From Cylicocyclus nassatus (lineage: Eukaryota > Nematoda > Chromadorea > Rhabditida > Strongylidae), in the NCBI GenBank assembly GCA_958299035.1, contig CATQJL010000223.1, forward strand, positions 4,706,359 to 4,770,358: a stretch of DNA of 64,000 nucleotides, written 5' to 3'. The translations under genes and the position numbers were made by a program. Shown here one piece after another: positions 24,432 through 37,058 of the stretch; position 1 is the first letter of the stretch; each line of letters starts with the position of its first letter. The notes under the pieces were generated by a model. The model was not told the DNA's origin and made no database searches. It saw only the letters and a list, made by a program, of their open reading frames with translations.

Positions 24432-25399
24432 AGACTCGAACCCGACTCAACAAGAAAATTATGGAATTGTACGTGTACAATGCATATTGGTGCTTCCCGA
24501 ATACGGCTTGTTAGATTAGACGCGTAGAACTCAACTTCAAGAAATGATATCCTCATCTTGTGGTGGTCTACTAGAATTAGTCTTAGGAGCTCTCTACACA
24601 TGCGCAAACCCAAGTTATTCGACTGAATATAATCAGGGTGGGTGTTAGGTGCGGGGTCATTATTGTTTGCGCCAAGTAGGTTGGAGTAATAAGTAGCGCA
24701 TGCTTTGGCTAGATAAATCCTTATTTTTCTTTACTCTATTCGATTCGATAAAATAGTTTTCAAATTTTCTTGATGACTAGTCCGGCAACTTTTTGGACTA
24801 CTGTAAATCCCTCTTTCTCGTTCTTTTCTTTTGCTGCTGAAAATAGCCTTACTAGGCTTTGAACAACAATACCTTTTTTGTTGTGCACGAGAAATACATT
24901 CCATTCCACCAAATATGCTTGTCAATTTTATCTCCGCCTGACCTCGACAAGTCGCAATCAGTTACAAAAATCTTTACTATTTGTGCAAAATACTGGCCTC
25001 TCGACCAAAGCAATGCTATTTGCATAACTTTGCATATGCTAGTCTTTCTTTGTAATAAATTTCCTTCATTTTCTCTTTTCGTTGTTTTCTTTTTCGCTCG
25101 AGAATTTCTTGTCGTGTTGTTAATGTAATAACATCCCACATTCCTTGATATTGTTAAGATGTAGATAGAGTTGCATATTGCTTTATTCTAGTGTTTGCGA
25201 CATAGCCATAACTTTATTATCTTGCTGCAATTGTAATAAAAAGTGCAATGCTACTTTTCTTCTTTGCAGTTGAAGAAAAAGAAAAGTTACAAATGAGATT
25301 CCTTCAAAAATTGACAGATCAGATTGGAGGTAAAATGTTCTTTCTACGCATCCAGATATCATTTAGAATAGATTATACAATGAACTGCATGGTTTTGTA
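24432..25399. other. intergenic region between convergent genes
   Basis: PI4KA ends at 24431 (+) and the small secreted-peptide gene ends at 25400 (-). A minus-strand AATAAA at 25182-25187 can serve the peptide gene, and a plus-strand AATAAA near 25053 could serve PI4KA. No other gene is seen. Confidence 0.55.
25182..25187 (-). terminator. AATAAA polyadenylation signal of the secreted-peptide gene
   Basis: Minus-strand AATAAA about 215 bases after the stop codon at 25400-25402. It is the nearest canonical signal on that strand. Confidence 0.45.
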
Positions 25400-27622
25400 T
25401 TACATTCCGCGCCTGTCCAGATACCTCATGTACGACGGCATTCCACCTCCGAGTGCCCCTCGGCGAATGGCATCGATATATTCGGCAATGTTTCGCTCAT
25501 CGTAGAAACGTTTTTGGAAAGCTTCGCGATCTAAAAGAAAAGGGTAGGATGAAGTATAGTTTGGTCGGAAACTCAGCAGAAAGAAATTTGTGTGGTTGGT
25601 TTATTAACGCAGACAATACACCATCCGCGTCCATGTGAGCGGCGTGATTTCGCTATCTGCGTATCTTCTGCTCATGTACTCTCTCCCGGGAGACGGCCCT
25701 TCTGAACCCACCTGAACCCACAGTGCGCTACAGTAATTCAATATGTGGGGCGCGAGCGCTCGCGCTGCGTTTGACGCGGACGAGTCGTTTCCTAATTTCG
25801 AAAGTTGCTCTCCTTCGACTGAGTAACATACAACCTGGACACATCGAGCTTATCTTGCGGACTTTGCTATTATTCGCTGTTGCCCCCCTAGTTCTGCTAT
25901 CTGCTGCCTTTAGCTGTAATACTAGTTCGAAATCGAATACTTTTATAAAGGTAAGTTGTATTTTATGGCCAGAGGAGCACTTTAGTGAATTTTGTTTGAT
26001 CTTGTTCGTCTTTTCATCATTGAAAAACGGCTTGACGTTCATAGTAGATACTTTCGGATGTTTCAACATAAATTAGCATAATTCTCCTCTTTCATCCTCT
26101 AAAATGAGCAAAGAATCTGGTCCTGGACAGTTGTTGGGGCCTTTCAAAAGTATTACCTCTTTAGTAGTTATTTTTTTTTCATTTCTTAGCTTTTTTTGTT
26201 TTATAGTCATTAGGTTCTAATTTAAAATGATAAGTATTGAAAATTGTCATCATGAAATGAAGTGAAGTTCTCTTCCTTGTGCATTAGACTGCAGACCCGT
26301 TCCTTTGCTAAAGTGCTCAGCTGATCAGAAACAGTCCGATTGTCAAAGAACTGTCTGTTATAAAGTTCTTGTCAACGTATGAAGATCTAGGCCTTTACAC
26401 AGGTTGTCATGAATTTTTGAAACCATGAACCCTGTTTAGAGTGCTAGACAATCTCGTTTTGGAGAATGCGTTTGATAGTCATTGTTTTTATGCAGTAAGA
26501 CAAAAAATATTGCAGGGTTTTTTTGTCTGGAATCTGCGAGTTTGCACAGACGCAGGGTCTGTATCTCAATGAGCTTCTTAACATGATCTCGGTGGGGTCG
26601 AAAGCACTCTTTCTCGCCATTCTTTTAGTTAAACTGCCTACATTATAGCAGAGTATTCAGTTCTTGCAGTTTACGAGTAGGTATAGACAGAACAGCATGT
26701 GAGTTTTCGAGTTGTAAAATGGGAAAACGGCAGGATTGCAAAAAGAGGGTTCGCGGATGTTGTAAACATAGTCATTTTGTCAATGATTTCCAAATCCTCA
26801 TACAATCACTGGAATAGCAGATTAACCCAAATGCTGGCTGCCAGCTACCATTTACCGGAAATTTTCGTGGTTAATGAAACTTTTCTGAAGTTTGTCTGCT
26901 CTAAGTGTACGCCGCGGTCTTCTTGTGGCGTCTTTCGTGGGTGTATGAGTGTAAGTGCACGCGGTACGCTGACGACGAAACTCGTCCGAAACTGCGACGC
27001 GGCTGGACAGGTCAACTGCTCGCTTTGGCGCGGCAGCCAATCACAGCGTGACCTTTGCGGCGGGCTGACCTATCACTATCATCGCGATTAGAGCGGGTTC
27101 AGAAGGGCCTACACCCCTCTCTCCCTCTCTCTCTGCGCAAGAGCATGAAGTCGTAGTCGGCGCACCGCATGCGTTGTCTGCATTGGCAAGGATGAACAGA
27201 GCCATTGGAGGCAAAAAATGAAGCTTTTTTACTCACAGTCTCTCTTTCACAAAAAATCTTTTGCTTTGTCGGTTTTTACATGGCAGACAATTCTCTAATT
27301 TGTCTGTGCTTTCTTCCTTTATTTCACTTTCAACTCCTTGGAGATCACGGAACTATTCCTCATTTAGGACAGAGCTTCATTAGCGCACTGAGATTAATGT
27401 CTAACAATAAGTTTTTCTGCAAACAAAAAAAAAAAACAGGGAGTCGCAAATCATATGGTTCCAAAAAGTTTAGGGCTGAAGCTACTGATGGCAGGGTCTT
27501 TTGAATAAAAAAGAAACGAAGAATATCTTCTTACCTTCTGGCGCCAAATAGAAGGCGTCTACCACACAAATGATGAAGTTGATGAGAACCACAAGGAGAA
27601 CGAATGATCGCAAAGAATTCAT
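25400..27622 (-). CDS. candidate small secreted peptide precursor (unrecognised)
   Basis: I do not recognise this family. Exon 1 (27535-27622) starts two bases after a TTCAG acceptor (27625-27626) and encodes a strong signal peptide (MNSLRSFVLLVVLINFII, then CVVDA before the likely cut) followed by FYLAPE. It ends in phase 1 at a GTAAGA donor. The last exon (25400-25530) follows CTTTTAG and begins in the complementary phase. It encodes 42 residues rich in charge, with KR and RR sites around GALGGGMPSYMRYLD, ending RRGM. The direct join gives 72 residues with no disulphide pair in the mature part. Dibasic sites flanking a short segment suggest a neuropeptide-like precursor, but the peptide lacks an amidation glycine before the downstream RR. 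Additional exons inside the 2-kb intron cannot be excluded. The intron contains the second Mutator-like element. Confidence 0.55.
25688..27116. mobile_element. Mutator-like non-autonomous element, copy 2
   Basis: Begins GGGAGACGGCCCTTCTGAACCC, ends GGGTTCAGAAGGGCCTACACCC, and is flanked by a 9-bp direct repeat CTCTCTCCC (25679-25687 and 27117-27125). The first and last 100-150 bases match copy 1 at 3492 (for instance GCGGACGAGTC near the left end and ATCGCGATTAGAGC near the right). The interiors differ in length and have diverged. The 130-residue open frame at 26699-27091 shows no transposase motif. Confidence 0.82.
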
Positions 27623-27626
27623 ACCT

Positions 27627-29039
27627 GAACGGTTGGCAGTTAAAGGTATATCGGCAGTTATAACAAAAAAGTGGGCAAAGAACGTAAATGTGGGATGCGA
27701 GGGTAAAGATAGCAACTACTCGCGGCGATAAAAAAAATATTGCATTCAAATCTCTGTATCATTTTTGCGATCTAAAAGATCATTGTCTGTACTTCAAAAA
27801 AATATCTCTCTCTGATGGTAAGCTAATCCAAATACAACAATTGCAAGATTTCCGAAATAAATCAAAAACCAGGCAAATAAAAGATTAAGAAGTGATATCA
27901 GGCCACATGCAGTATTCTGCGTTTCACACTGATTGCAATAAAAGCTCGAAAAATTGGCTTTTGTAAGAAATTTGCTGAAGCTCCTTCTCACATATGGGAA
28001 TGCGAAAATTCTCAAACTGCTGAAATAATTTCAGTGTTGCTTGCCATGTGAGCAAAGTCATAATTATCACACTACCATCTACCATGTACAATTGCTGTGA
28101 GACGAAAAAGAACTTGGAAATCCAAAAAAGCGATGCTTTGTAGGGTTACCTTCATCATCTTTTTATATTATTTTTTTTTACTTGTGACAGAAAAACTTCT
28201 CAATTAGCCAAAATATATGTTACGTTTGAATATATAAGGATTTGCAGGAAATAGAAAAGACTGTTAGGGAATACTTGTTTGGCTATAGACAGCAGACGTT
28301 CATTTGAACAAAAGTAAAAAAATCAATAAAAAAATTTTTTTTGGAATAATCGTGCCATCGAACTGTACCAATTTTTCTTGTTTCGAAAAAGTGTCAGAGA
28401 GCTAAAATCAAACTCCACTTATGATTTTAGGCTCTTTTGCAACAGAATTTTCAAAATTTAGCACTCATGATCATCACTATAATTGGGAGATCAGAAATTC
28501 TTCAAAAATTTTGGTGCAGTACTTATGTTTCGAACTAGCATGAGTTTGGTGCCATACTGAAACAGATACGTCTTCTTCAGTGATTTACCTTGAACTTTAC
28601 CATCATATTTTGAAGCAAAGTTTTTTAAACAAATTTGTATTGCTTTGATGCAAAAGTAATGCGTTCGTTATGCGACAACGCAGTGTGAATATAAAAAAGA
28701 GGAAATAGTACACCGTTCGATAACAAATCAAGATCTATAAGGCCCCAGATTTTCACAAAAGTTGTGATTCGCTTCATGTTGGAAGTAACAAACTTAAACA
28801 CCTCAAAGATCGGATCACAGCCAAAAAATTGTACAAGCCTCCGACCATCATACGCATATCTAAGACCAGTAGGGAGGAGGGGGGGGGGGGACAAAAATTT
28901 TTTTGAATGATGACTTCGAAAATATTTTGGGATGTTTCCGAAGATTTTTGCTGGTCCATGACCCCAAATTTCTAAAAAGGGGAGCAGTCAGCCATGCCCC
29001 GGAAGGATCTTTCTAAGAAGCTAATTTGTATTTCAATTA
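27627..29039. other. AT-rich intergenic sequence
   Basis: Upstream of the secreted-peptide gene. AT-rich with many homopolymer runs, including a poly-G tract at about 28879-28890. No supported gene or paired repeat. Confidence 0.5.
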
Positions 29040-29983
29040 TTAGGTTGTCCCATATGTCGTTTGATTTTTGAGTTTTCGCTATAATAAGTCATACACTTCT
29101 TATTCTAAATAGTCATCAAAATACCATTCGATAGAGCAGAGCAAGCTCTATAAGATGGCTTTTATGCTTTTGCACAAGCTTTGGTCCATCTCCAGTTTCA
29201 AACCAAAATCTGAAAAGTTTCGGATGCCCAGAAACCGAAAATTTTTTATATCTTCGTTCAAAAAAAAATCCTACAAATCTCTAACTTGCTCACGCAAGTT
29301 GAGATTGAGATACATTCAGACATTCATATGTGCAGTTGCTATATCTTTTTATCAGCTAGAAATCAAGAAAGCGAAAATTTCCATGTTTTTACCAAAGTGA
29401 TGCTGTGCTGTTCTTACACTAACAGTTGTATACTACAAGCCCTTAGAGGTACAACTGTAAATTTTTAGCTCTCTATAACTGTGGTTCTGAGAGATGTTGA
29501 TTTAAGCGTGAAAAACCCGAGTGAAGAAAGCTGAATTTAATATTTCTCGTGAACCAGAGCATATAGAGAGCCAAAAATCTACTAGTACTTCTAAGGGCTT
29601 CTAGTATACAAATCTTAGTGTAAGAACAGCACAGCATCTCTTTGGTAAAAACATGGAAACCTTCGGTTTCTTGATTTCTAGCTGATAAAAAAATACAGCA
29701 ACAGCACATATGAATGTCTGAATGTATATGCGTGAGCAAGTTAGAGATTTGTAGGATTTTTTTGAACGAAGTTATAAAAAATTTTCAGTTTTTTGGCCAT
29801 CCGAAACTTTTTAGATTTTGGTTTAGAACTCGAGATGGGCCAAAGCTTGTGCAAAAGCATAAACGCCTTCTTATAGAGCTTGCTCTGCTCTATCGAATGG
29901 TATTTTGGTGTCTATCTAAATAAGAAGTGTGTGACTTATTATAACGAGAACTAAAAAATGAAAAGACTTATAGGACAACCTAT
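29040..29983. mobile_element. long-arm foldback, TTAGGTTGTCC ends
   Basis: The whole 944 bp is one imperfect palindrome with arms of about 450 bp. AGCAAGCTCTATAAGATGGC on the left is mirrored by a near-complement on the right, and the ends are TTAGGTTGTCC/GGACAACCTA next to TA. The terminal TTAGGTTG is typical of nematode mariner-derived MITEs. Similar ends occur at 32230 and 33718. Confidence 0.85.
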
Positions 29984-32229
29984 TATTTGCACGTATGGAC
30001 AAATCACTTGCACATTTTCATAACCCATATAAGTAACATGTGAAAGTTTCGCGACCATTTTCTACCCCTCCCCCCCCCCCCCCATCCCCTCGCCGTCGCG
30101 CTACTGGTTATACACATAAAAGATACATAATGCAGTAGCTGGGATCTTTTGTCGAAAGAAGAGAAAAAATGATTTGAAAGTACGAAAATATCGCCTTCTT
30201 TGGGTTCCCTGCGCTAAATGTAATATTTTTCGATGATTCTGATACATATAAGGCACATTTGCAACCTAGTATAAGTGTGATATATGGTTATGGAACAAGC
30301 AGAGGCAAAGAAAAGTAAGTTTGATTTAGTTTTTATTTTTGAGTTTGTGGTAACCAGTCTAGGAGATCAGTTGGGTAAGAACTAAGTATGCACATTACTG
30401 CACTTCAGAAATTTATCGCGTGCGTAGTAGTAGCAGGAAATACGGTAATGAATTCATCGGTTAATAAAGTGAGTACGTATGTAGTTCGAGTTAAAAACAC
30501 ATGTATAATTTATAATTCGCAGAGACATGTGCGGAAACAGTCTGATCGTATTAGCATCACGTCACCACTTAATTTTCTTGACAAGAAGTGTCATTATTTA
30601 AACTCAGTAATTTTGAGTAACTTGGAAAAGGGGAAGTTTTTTAAATTTATTGCTTATCCGCTGATATGCAATAAAATGGGTCTTTGCATGATGAAAAAAG
30701 AATGGAAAAAGAACTGACATTTTGCCTTCCATCAAGTACATCAAGTTGAAAATTTGTGTGGTTATCAAATTGACAACGTCACAGCAGCTCACTTAGCGGT
30801 CGGAAATAATTGTTAAAATTTGACGGTAAGTGAAATTACGTCGACTTTTTGTCAATCCACAGTGTGCTTTTTTGTCTACTTAAAAAAGTAATCATTATTA
30901 ATTCAACGTGGATGAAAGATGGGTTCAAAAGTAATGTCTTTTGTTCATCTGATGCTCTAATTGTGTACAGGAAATCAGAAGAAATCGAGTAAAGTGAGAA
31001 AAATCAAAAATTGCTTCCAATACTTATACCGTCGTAGATCATCGACATTGCCAAGTTTTGAGGGTGCCCTTCTCAAAATCTCTTGTCCTGAACTCTTACG
31101 AAAAACTTAAAATACCATTTTGTAGAGCTGGGTTCAATTTAGATTTACAATATGGGGTAAATGCTCTTCATTACTGTAGGATTACGATATGTTTCGTCGT
31201 AGTCGCTGTGATAAAGCAACCGTTTCAAATATTTTCGAAAAAGATCTAAATCTTGTCAGGATCTCAACGGCGCTGAGTTTGATGCTCAACTTTTAGAGAT
31301 TTTGAAGCTTTGTAACCATATTTTTTAGAAACATCGGAATAAGAATAACGGCTGCCACTGCTTATTTGGCATAACTTTTTAAGGAAGCATTATGATGAGA
31401 TGAAAAGTTCATATCTAAACTCAGCAACTCTAACTAACCTAGTAGTTTTTTGTGAGTTTTTAGTCGCTTTGTTATTTTTTTTTGAAATCAGATATATGCC
31501 CTACATGGCTCAAAACTCTTGTCATAGTCCCTACCGTAATCCTACAGTATTATGTGGCTTCGAAAAAATTTCAAAAATTAGCTCACAAGTATGGCCTTAC
31601 AGTCACCTTAAAGAATAAGGGAATTGTCAACTAAACTAGCGAACCTCTATTGGTGATTCAAGTACTGTAAATGCTGCGGGTTTCTCAATACTTTATAAGC
31701 AAGTAATATGAAGAAAAATTCGAGAAATCTGCGATGCTAACCTGGGGGAGGGGAACTAGTACTTTATAAGGACAGCTATCTAGCTGTGACAGCATCAATT
31801 AAGCTGCTTTCACTCAGACCTTTCTATCAGTGAATTTAGATAAAAATAGTCAAGTGCGTCAAGATTATGTTGTGTACAGTATATTTTCACGTTATTACAC
31901 TATTTGCTAGTATACAGCAAAACATTATGTACTTAAAAATTTTAGCGACAGCACACCACCGTGAAAAGGCAGAAAATATTGCAAAAGGAGACTTTTTAGA
32001 TGAGATTGATAGAGTGACGTATATCTAAGCTCGTTAGAAATTCAGAAAAAAAAAACAAACCATTTGGGTATTGTAAATTAATCGCAGTAAAAAGTTAAAC
32101 GTGGCTTGTAAGGCTAATATTGTAATAAAGCAAAAAGAAGACATCTGTAAATTTCTTTTTCTCAAATTGTTTGTTTGTAATTTTCTTTCGTGATGGGCGT
32201 GAACTCGAAAGCGGATTGAATATCAACTA
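29984..32229. other. gene-poor sequence with homopolymer tract
   Basis: No supported gene. A C-rich homopolymer run (about 30068-30083) marks a likely sequencing-difficulty spot. A diverged fragment of the 10239 element family occupies part of this stretch (31060-31560). Confidence 0.5.
31060..31560. repeat. diverged relative of the 10239 MITE
   Basis: Contains GAGCTGGGTTCAATTTAGAT followed by TTCATTACTGTAGGATTACG and, inverted 340 bases later, TACCGTAATCCTACAGTA. The order and orientation match the inner arms of the MITE at 10239-10917, but the CAGGGTGTCCC ends are missing. Confidence 0.6.
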
Positions 32230-32390
32230 TTAGGTTCTCCAAAGTAAACTCCATTTTCAAGTAAATGGGGCTGTTTCTGTTTTCTCAGCAGACTTAGGGC
32301 TTTATCTGCTCTACCGAATGATACCCTAAGTCTGTTAAGAAAAAAAACTACTTGAATTTAAAAAAGGAGTTTAGTTTCGGGACAACCTAA
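32230..32390. mobile_element. 161-bp mariner-type MITE
   Basis: TTAGGTTCTCC at the left and GGACAACCTAA at the right, flanked by TA on both sides. The arms pair through AAACTCC/GGAGTTT, and the CAGACTTAGGG/CCCTAAGTCTG stem pairs at the centre. Confidence 0.8.
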
Positions 32391-33717
32391 TAGAACCAAC
32401 AGCTTCGCAAATAATGTGCCTTAGTCAAGACAACAACCAGAACCGAATACTTGTCAGATTCGAATGCATACCAAATTTTTTGTGAGATAAACGGGCTCAG
32501 CCGGCGTGAAAATGACAAATGAACTAAAATCTACCAAGGGCGCTGTATGTTACGTATCGAAGATCTTTTAGAGACTTATTCAAGCACAAAATGTTGGTCG
32601 ATGCTTTGTTTGATCCTCATTCAAACATTAATCTCGAAGTTTAGGTACTTCAAAACTGCCGAGCATTACCGTCGCAAAAGTCTAAAAGAATTAGAATTCA
32701 AATGACTTTTAGGAAAGGGCAGGCTTATCAGCTGAGCACTGCTGAGAGCTTGACATTCGGCTAAGACAGAAATCTACAAGGTTTCACCCGGTATTTTTTT
32801 GCATTAGATAGAGGTACAGCTTACAGAGACTGCTTGTGATTTATTTCATATTTGTTATCAGTTTTTCAAACCTATTCTGAAGTTTCATAACCGCAAAACT
32901 CACTGAAAATAGATTTTATCCCTCTTAGAATCTGAAAAGCTGGAAACCAAAGCCAGAAATTGTTGATTTACGAATTTTCAAACATTGAGACTCTCATATG
33001 TATGAAGAAGACCTCATTCCTATAATAGTGCTTTGAGAACTAAAACTTCTAGAAACTAGAAATTTCGTAAAACACGTGGCACCAGCCAAAAGCAATTGCT
33101 TCTAGGTCTAGAATGAGAGTGAAATGGGCGGGTTGCAGTCGTTATGGGCTCCACCATAGAAGAGAACTCTAATTATGGAATTTCCTAAATGTGATTAGTA
33201 AAAGTTTCTATGTTTGTTTGAGCCAAAGCAGACCTACAAGGCTAGCGTGTGATATTTCTCAACTTCAATTTAATGAAATGTACAATCTGAGGAGGGGGGG
33301 GGGAGGTCAAGATTTCGAGTCCTAAATTGGTTTGTTCATAGCTCAATTTTCATGAAATGTACATGGTACCAAAGAGATTTTTTGTTGAAGTTCTCGAGAC
33401 CCAAACTGGTTCGGTTATAGCTCATTAGTCCATGGTCGCAGCTTAGTCGCAAATGTTGTTGCTTCCTTTTTCTTTAATTTTTCTTCTGTCTCTAGATCTA
33501 TGTAATTCCTTCTTTATATGCCGTTAACGACGTAAGAATCTTAAAGATCAAGATTCCATCGACTCCGTATTTTTTTCAAATTTCGTGGTCAACAGCTCAA
33601 GAAGAATTGTTCGAAATCCTTAGGAGGAACATGCCTCTTATAGACATAGATATTTTACGACTTGTAAGTATTCATAAAAGTAAGCGAATTTCTTGTCAAA
33701 GAGCATATTACCATATA
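32391..33717. other. AT-rich intergenic sequence
   Basis: No supported gene. Contains a poly-G run near 33294-33303 and short direct similarity between segments around 33340 and 33410 (CATAGCTCA followed by TCATGAAATG-like text). Nothing else recognised. Confidence 0.45.
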
Positions 33718-34493
33718 TTAGGTTGGCACATAAGTTTTGCAACTTTTCCCGTAACTTTTTTCCTATTTTATGTAGCAATCTCATTTTGTGGCATCATATA
33801 GATCGTGATGTAAGCTGCAAGTCTGCGCAAACGGTTTGATTTTTGATAATGTAGTACAAAAAATCCAAGCATTTTTTGAAAACTGCTGAAAATCGAGGTT
33901 TCACGATTTTTTGGCAAACATGAAGCCTTACGAAACCTGATTCAAACATATGAAAAAGCAATTATAGGCAGCATGTAGCTGGAAGTTGGCGCATTGGAAT
34001 CAGTGAAAAAGAAATGAAATTTGGACACAAATTAAGGTGGGGGCGCCTTTGAGAAGTTGAACAATTCAAATGCGTCAAGTTTTGAAGGCAATTTGTCAAT
34101 AACTAAGCTGCGAAAAGTCAGAATTCGCTATAACTTTGCACTATAAAGTAATTCTATGCGGTAAACACGAATATCATATTCATTTGTCGCTAAAATGAAA
34201 TTCATTTTATGATCTCACGAATGAGGCCTTTTCATGCGAAACGGATCTCATTTTTGTGATCAGCATGTCAAATAAGCCCTATAGGCCAAGTTTCAGCAAA
34301 ATCTGATGCATTCTAAAACTTTTCCCATAGTACCGTGAACCTACCGTAATCCTCACATAAGATGGTAAATTTCGGCAAAAATGTGTGCATTAGAAGCTTA
34401 CATCATATTCCTTATATTGCCAAAAAATGAATGCGCTACGTTCAAATAGGCAAAAGTTATAGAAAAAGTTGCATTACTTATGTGCCAACCTAA
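33718..34493. mobile_element. 776-bp mariner-type MITE
   Basis: Ends are TTAGGTTGGCACATAAGT and its complement ACTTATGTGCCAACCTAA, with TA on both sides. The subterminal AAAATGAATG/CTCATTTTG and CATCATAT segments are also inverted. No transposase frame is present. A TACCGTAATCCT box occurs inside at 34343. Confidence 0.88.
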
Positions 34494-35457
34494 TAAGTGC
34501 CATAAACTCTTTTTAATAAAATATTTGTTGATATTTGCTAGATTACTCAATTGTATGCAAGTTGCGATACACCAGATCAGAATAAGAACCCAAAAAAACA
34601 CTAAAAAACGATGTATCTAGAGTTTACCACCAATTTATGGCAGCTCCAAAGTAGAGAAGCATTTGCTGTTAATCCCTGAGGATTGATCCTCATTTCCGGT
34701 TTATCCATTAGCGTGTAGTGGTGTTGAAGCGGAAAACTGTGTTTTAAATATGATGTTCTTGCACTTTGAGGACGATCTTGTTCAATAGGATGTTGAGAGG
34801 TGTGAATGCTAAAATAAGAAGTTCTGAAATTATCTATATTTTATGGTCGAAATAGAGCCGATTAACCTCTCTAATGATTTCAGTCGGCAGAAACTAGCAA
34901 TATCTACAAAATTAGCTAATAAATGCAGAAACGCAAAAACTAATTTATCGACTTCAATAAACGGGACTCAAGTTCAAACAATGAGCGTTGACTATTAATT
35001 ATCTTTCTCATTTTCTTGAGATTTTTTTTCGCAACGCAATCAGCATTAAGCACTTCACCTGGAAGACAAATGTTGTACTTGTAGAATTGCTGGAAATTAG
35101 AAATTTTGTCGGCAAGACTTACTTCGTTGCAAGGAAAGAAAGAGTGGCATGAAACTTAATCGAGAACCACAGGGTTGAATGTAATTAGTATAGGCAATTT
35201 TCAACAAGAATATAATTATTGTTGGTTTTAGAGTATGATCAGGATAAACAATTTTAAACGAAGAAATGTTTACATCTAAACCGTCCTGCAAATAAAAATC
35301 CAAAAGTCTTATTTTTTACCGCAATTCTTGCTATTTTCTTGAAAATTACGGTCCATGCACCTCAAAAAACCCGTATATAACAATTTGTTGTGATTTATTC
35401 AAAATCTCGGCATATATTATGGTAAATGCAGACTCCTACGAATAAAAACGAAAACAT
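34494..35457. other. AT-rich sequence upstream of tRNA
   Basis: No supported gene or paired repeat. Open frames are under 70 codons and lack splice or start context. Confidence 0.45.
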
Positions 35458-35528
35458 TGCATCGGCCGGGAATCGAACCCGGGCCGCCCGCGTGGCAGGC
35501 GAGCATTCTACCACTGAACCACCGATGC
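35458..35528 (-). tRNA. tRNA-Gly (anticodon GCC)
   Basis: The 71-base minus-strand sequence folds as a complete cloverleaf: acceptor stem GCATCGG pairing with CCGATGC, A box TGGTTCAGTGGT, anticodon GCC (35494-35496) in loop CTGCCAC, B box GGTTCGATTCC, and discriminator A. It is nearly identical to metazoan tRNA-Gly-GCC. A TTTT terminator follows within eight bases. No intron. Encoded without CCA. Confidence 0.97.
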
Positions 35529-36323
35529 TTGATGGAGAATTCTCCTCAATTGCTTGCGAAGGAAAAGTTCGTAGAACCTAAGTAAACGTCATCTGCGACC
35601 AGTAAAACTCTGACGTCCTCACATTTCTTTGGATTCCCATTTATTAACCATCATTCATGCTTCATCGCAAAAACTTGCTGCCTCATCGGCTTCTTGCGCC
35701 CACCAGCTTCCATCCATAAGCGCGCCAACAAAAGAACCATTAGCTGATTGGCATGCACGACTTATTGCAAGTCTGACCATCATAACATGGCTTCATTGGG
35801 GACCTCTAACTCATCGGGAGTGACAATAAGCGAATCCACTGAAGCTGAAATAATTCTTGAGCAGATGACGATCGTCTAGCTAAAAATTCAGCCAAGATAT
35901 TTTCTTAAGTTCACTTTGTGCGGGGCTCACACACATGGATTAATTATCGTTATAGCGCATGCATCTTGATTTCAATCAAAAATGACTACAGAAACGAACT
36001 GTTCCGTTATTATAGCTTTGTGTTTGCCGGTTTAGGTCAACTTGGAATTACATATACTTGCTAAAGAAATATGGAAACATCAGAAAAACTCGAAAGTTAG
36101 CGGAACTGCGGACAAATGTTGGTTAAATAACGCATTTGCTAGAATATGCTATGTTTCAACAACTGCATTTTTTTTCAAAATAAAATTATGATACAATACG
36201 CGCGAATAAAATGAGTGCGATATACGCACACTAAATTCTCTTAAGTGGTAATCTATTGATAATCATAGCGCTTTGAAAGTCGGTTATACTAATTGGAAGT
36301 AATGGTCAGTAAAAAGAACACTA
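35529..36323. other. AT-rich intergenic sequence
   Basis: No supported gene. One 64-codon plus-strand frame at 35629-35823 has a low-complexity Ser/Ala composition and no context. Confidence 0.45.
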
Positions 36324-37058
36324 AGGCCCGTATGCATGTACATCCCCGCGGGGAGGGGAAGGGATCTGATCTTGAGAGGGGAAGCGTCATATCTCGCTAG
36401 TCTACATATCTTTCTTCTCCTTTCTCTATCTTGCTTATGAAATTTCTCATACATTGATACCTGCGCACAACGGATGCCAGGTTACTGCCATACAAGATTG
36501 GTTTTTTGCCATTTCGTGTGATCTCCAGGGGATCCCCAGGGGATCAGCTCACATTTTCAAAGCCATTTATCTTTCTGAAAAATCAATGAAAACGCTGCAA
36601 AATTGTACTGAAGATATACTACGATACTGCTGAGCACGTTTTCGACAGAAGAAACGGGATCTCAAGCTTTTGAATTTTTCGATAATCCCTGGCTCGCGAG
36701 CAGCGGTTCATCGAAGATTTTGACTCTTGACATTTCACTCACTTCTACCATAAACATGTTAGTGCTGTAGTATATCCTCAGTACAATATAAGAGCATTTT
36801 CATTGACTTTTCAGGAAGATAAATGACTTTGAAATGTGAGGAGATCCTCTGGGGATCCCCAGGGGATCAGACGAAATAGTGAATATCTAATCTTGTATGG
36901 CAGTAACCTGGCATCCGTTATGCGTAAGTATCAGTGTATGAGAACCTTCAAAAGCACGACAGAGAAAGAAGAAGAAAGATATGTAGACTAGCGAGATACG
37001 ACGATTCCCCTCTCAGATCCCCTCCTCTCCCCGCGGGGATGTACGTGCATAAGGGCCT
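36324..37058. mobile_element. 735-bp foldback, AGGCCCGTATGCATG ends
   Basis: The outer ends AGGCCCGTATGCATGTACAT and the complementary ATGTACGTGCATAAGGGCCT enclose CCCCGCGGGGA blocks. The arms continue for about 300 bases (ATCTCGCTAGTCTACATATC mirrored, GATCCCCAGGGGATC-type palindromes mirrored). The centre lies near 36,690. The family is unclassified because I see no clear target duplication. Confidence 0.85.

Noticed and set aside
26699..27091. 130-codon ORF as a transposase
   Set aside because: It is within the Mutator-like element but shows no catalytic or zinc-finger motif and is cysteine-scattered without pattern.
27394..27416. Alternative second exon for the secreted-peptide gene ending in EKLIVRH
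   Set aside because: The phase fits but it adds only seven residues; the 25400-25530 exon is longer, in phase and better bounded. It could still be an alternative end.
30388..30717. 109-codon plus-strand ORF
   Set aside because: AT-rich, no domain, no acceptor before the start, and surrounded by repeats.
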